DNA of 64,000 nucleotides from GWE2-42-39 sp963668595 (lineage in GTDB: Bacteria > Bacteroidota > Bacteroidia > Bacteroidales > Prolixibacteraceae), in NCBI GenBank assembly GCA_963668595.1, contig OY764876.1:496001-560000 (forward strand). The letters are read 5' to 3'. Below the pieces are notes generated by a model that had not been told where the DNA came from, did no database searches, and was given only the letters and a program-made list of their open reading frames with translations. The translations under genes and the position numbers were made by a program. Of this stretch, positions 61,836-64,000 are shown piece after piece (the first letter of the stretch is position 1; each line of letters begins with the position of its first letter).

Positions 61836-63014
61836 TTAGTATAAGAATCCAAATAGCCACAGTGGAATGGTATTTCCTTCCCCTACTTCAATTAAATCTG
61901 CTGCGGCAAAGCAGTTTTGATCTTTAGGTTCGGTATATTTTCCTCCTACGGTAAAGTGCCAAATATCGTTTACCTTAAAATCGGCAATACTCGAATTTTT
62001 AACTACATGCTGATACCCCACCTGATTGTAAAAAAATGTCAGACGTAAGTTGCTGTTATTCACATTTGCTGGGTCAATTGCATGAATCAGGTTTGTGTTT
62101 TGCAGATATACCTGATCTGGCTTTTTGGTTTGATCTTCATCTCCATTCGAAAAAAGCTGATTGATCAGACGGGCATTTCTCAGGTAAGCCAAATAATTCA
62201 TTACAGTGGCTCGGGACGTTTTTATTTCAGTACTTAGCTTACTTACATTGGGAGAAAATGGAACCTGACTGGCAATGTTTTGAAGCAACTTTCTCAGTCG
62301 AGGCAAATATTTCAGCTCAATCTGATTCAGATAAGTCACATCAATTTCGAGAGCTAGGTTGATGTGTTTCAGTAATGTTTCGTTATAAAATGCTTTATTA
62401 TGCAGAAAATACGGATAAAAACCTTCTTTTAGGTAATCGTTGAAAAAAGCCAGCGGTTTTATCTTGTTGGTAATTTCAATTGCAATTTGCTGATGATTTT
62501 GCAGGATTTCCGGAATTGAATAGCGACGGAATGATGAATCGGTACTGAAATTCAGATATTCACGGAACGATAAACCTTCGAGGTGATACACCCGGGCAAT
62601 ATCTTTCAGATATTCGTTACCATCGATAATTCGCAGTACCGGCGATGCCGAAAAAATGATTTTCAATTCAGGAAAACTGTCGTAACAAGCTCGCAATTCT
62701 TTTGCCCAATCCGGATATTTATTTATCTGATCCATAATCAGGACCTTGCCTCCTTTTTTGTAAAATTCGTCGGCAAAATTGAATAGTCTTCTTCGCGAAA
62801 AGTAAAAATTATTCAGGTTGACATACAGACAGCTGCGATCGTTCGGATATTGGTTGCGGACAATATCTAACAGGAACGTAGTTTTTCCAACACCACGAAA
62901 ACCTTTGATGCAGATTAAACGGTGACTCCAGTCAATTTCATTGGCCAACTCGCGCTGAATAGTTATTCGGTTGTGTGCCTGTAAATTGTTGTGTATGTCA
63001 ATTAAATGTTCCAT
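61836..63014 (-). CDS. AAA ATPase of the DUF4143-associated type
   Basis: 392 residues. An AAA+ nucleotide-binding domain comes first: Walker A FRGVGKTTFLLDIV, then KVLIMDQINKYPDW as Walker B, where the usual catalytic Glu is Gln (DQ instead of DE). A lid follows, with SFREYLNF. The C-terminal part has a winged-helix-like segment (KTSRATVMNYLAYLRNARLI) and a nuclease-like fold typical of this family. Function unknown; many copies per Bacteroidota genome. Located 60 bp upstream of nifJ on the same strand, but not clearly an operon. Confidence 0.88.
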   Translation of the reverse strand: MEHLIDIHNNLQAHNRITIQRELANEIDWSHRLICIKGFRGVGKTTFLLDIVRNQYPNDRSCLYVNLNNFYFSRRRLFNFADEFYKKGGKVLIMDQINKYPDWAKELRACYDSFPELKIIFSASPVLRIIDGNEYLKDIARVYHLEGLSFREYLNFSTDSSFRRYSIPEILQNHQQIAIEITNKIKPLAFFNDYLKEGFYPYFLHNKAFYNETLLKHINLALEIDVTYLNQIELKYLPRLRKLLQNIASQVPFSPNVSKLSTEIKTSRATVMNYLAYLRNARLINQLFSNGDEDQTKKPDQVYLQNTNLIHAIDPANVNNSNLRLTFFYNQVGYQHVVKNSSIADFKVNDIWHFTVGGKYTEPKDQNCFAAADLIEVGEGNTIPLWLFGFLY

Positions 63015-63268
63015 CCTCTGCTACAAAAATAATGCATCAGTAGAAATAATTGTAATCTCTGGATAGCAAAAATGATTTGATTTTGTAATTTATAATTAAT
63101 AAAAATAAAAATAGACTGTAATATCTGGATGATAAAATTGCTGTTTTATGCTGATTTTGCCCGGAAATATGGGAAATGCTGACTAATTGGATGGATGGAG
63201 GAGAATATGCTGAAAAATTGATTGAGACAATCAGAAGTATTTTATTATCGGTTGTAAATTTGTGTACT

Positions 63269-64000
63269 ATGATTTATCGTGAAAAGGAAATATCCGGATT
63301 GTTGGAACCATACATTAAATGTTGCTGGTTTTTCGACAGCGAAAACGAATCGGTACGGCATACCATTTTACCTGACGGATATTTTGATCTGATTTTTCAG
63401 TTTCAGAATGAGGTATTGCAAAAACGTATGCTTACCGGAACCTGGATTCAGCCAATTGATATAAATATAGAGGAGCATACCCGAATGTTTGGAGTGCGTT
63501 TTCGTTTGCTGGCAGCCGAATACATTTGGAATAATTCGATTAATACCCTTCTCGACAATTCCATGGAATTACCGTGCGTTGAGCAGTTGGCCGATCCGCA
63601 TCCGAATGACTCGTTAGACTGTTTTTTTATGCAGATAACGGATTCTATCAGAACTATTTTGCCTGAAGAAAAAGCTGTGGATGTGCGAAAAAAGAATGTG
63701 TTCCGGATTTTGTATGAACAGCATGGGGATATTTCTGTTTCGGAACTAGCCAATCAGGTAGGGTGGAGCAGCAGGCAAATGAATCGCTGGTTTAATGCTC
63801 AGTACGGGCTTTCGCTGAAAACGTTTTCGAATATATTGAAATGTCGTGCCAGCTACAAATCTATCGCAGAGGGACAGCTGTATCCCGGAGCCATTTATTA
63901 CGATCAGGCTCATTTTATAAAGGAAATCAAACGCTATACAGGAGTGACACCGAAAGAGCTCCATCAGAATAAAAACGACCGATTTTTACAATTATCAACT
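63269..64000 (+). CDS. AraC-family transcriptional regulator, 3' end outside the window
   Basis: The plus frame from the ATG at 63269 is open to the edge: 244 codons and no stop. The N-terminus (MIYREKEISGLLEPYIKCCW, then HTILPDGYFDLIFQF) is the DUF6597-type ligand domain. The C-terminal AraC DNA-binding part has DISVSELANQVGWSSRQMNR as first helix-turn-helix and YDQAHFIKEIKRYTGVTPKE as the second. The latter is the usual conserved end, so only a few residues are probably missing. Divergent from the AAA ATPase gene across a 254-bp gap with no other feature seen. Confidence 0.88.
   Translation, partial: MIYREKEISGLLEPYIKCCWFFDSENESVRHTILPDGYFDLIFQFQNEVLQKRMLTGTWIQPIDINIEEHTRMFGVRFRLLAAEYIWNNSINTLLDNSMELPCVEQLADPHPNDSLDCFFMQITDSIRTILPEEKAVDVRKKNVFRILYEQHGDISVSELANQVGWSSRQMNRWFNAQYGLSLKTFSNILKCRASYKSIAEGQLYPGAIYYDQAHFIKEIKRYTGVTPKELHQNKNDRFLQLST

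Overview
The window comes from a Bacteroidota chromosome, most likely a marine or anaerobic member of the Marinilabiliales/Prolixibacteraceae type (inference from gene content). Supporting signs are the Bacteroidota promoter form (TTTG, about 20 nt, TAnnTTTG), TPR-PAS-HTH sensors, a GG-Bacteroidales RiPP locus, Gfo/Idh/MocA oxidoreductases with twin-arginine signals, golvesin-type domains, a pyruvate:ferredoxin oxidoreductase and an ADP-forming acyl-CoA synthetase. No rRNA, tRNA or CRISPR array was seen.

Layout. 1-3.2 kb is ordinary chromosome: an edge-truncated lipoprotein, a PAP2 phosphatase, a pentapeptide-repeat protein and MazG. 3.3-8.3 kb is an AT-rich accessory stretch: about 200-bp tandem repeats, small lipoproteins, and a large LRR-Roc-COR GTPase whose C-terminus looks like a PD-(D/E)xK nuclease. 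8.3-15.6 kb holds small enzymes and regulators (secreted metallopeptidase-like TPR protein, HD hydrolase, Cys-rich protein, PhzF, DUF1697, class-I amidotransferase, lone ECF sigma, Crp-like regulator, esterase). 15.9-21.7 kb is a RiPP locus: seven paralogous precursor peptides in two divergent subfamilies, a radical SAM maturase and a second rSAM-like partner. 21.7-24.3 kb is a LysR regulator with YeiH- and TauE-type transporters.

24.6-28.9 kb is an integron-type gene-cassette array without an integrase in the window. Four cassettes are defined by matched core sites: each cassette's first bases are the reverse complement of the core that follows its own gene. Cassette B carries an IS3-family element with a 3-bp target duplication. 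The distal attC is cut off at a palindromic repeat element. Cargo: an unknown lipoprotein, an unknown anchored protein, an RDD membrane protein and an FRG-domain protein.

29-42 kb is housekeeping and envelope genes. 42.3-58.0 kb is a seven-gene, single-strand block for envelope transport. It combines ABC parts (an ATPase; an ABC-2 permease fused to an M1-like domain and a golvesin-like domain; a small permease) with RND efflux parts (outer-membrane factor, adaptor, two RND pumps). One RND pump is fused in a single 1568-codon frame to a complete ABC ATPase domain. 58.2-64 kb holds pyruvate:ferredoxin oxidoreductase, an AAA ATPase and an AraC-type regulator that runs off the window.

The most notable systems are the cassette array, the RiPP locus with invariant cores and unrelated tails, the RND-ABC fusion block, and the Roco protein with a nuclease-like end. 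A roughly 90-bp promoter-plus-start segment occurs upstream of both the Roco gene and the cassette array, linking the two accessory regions.
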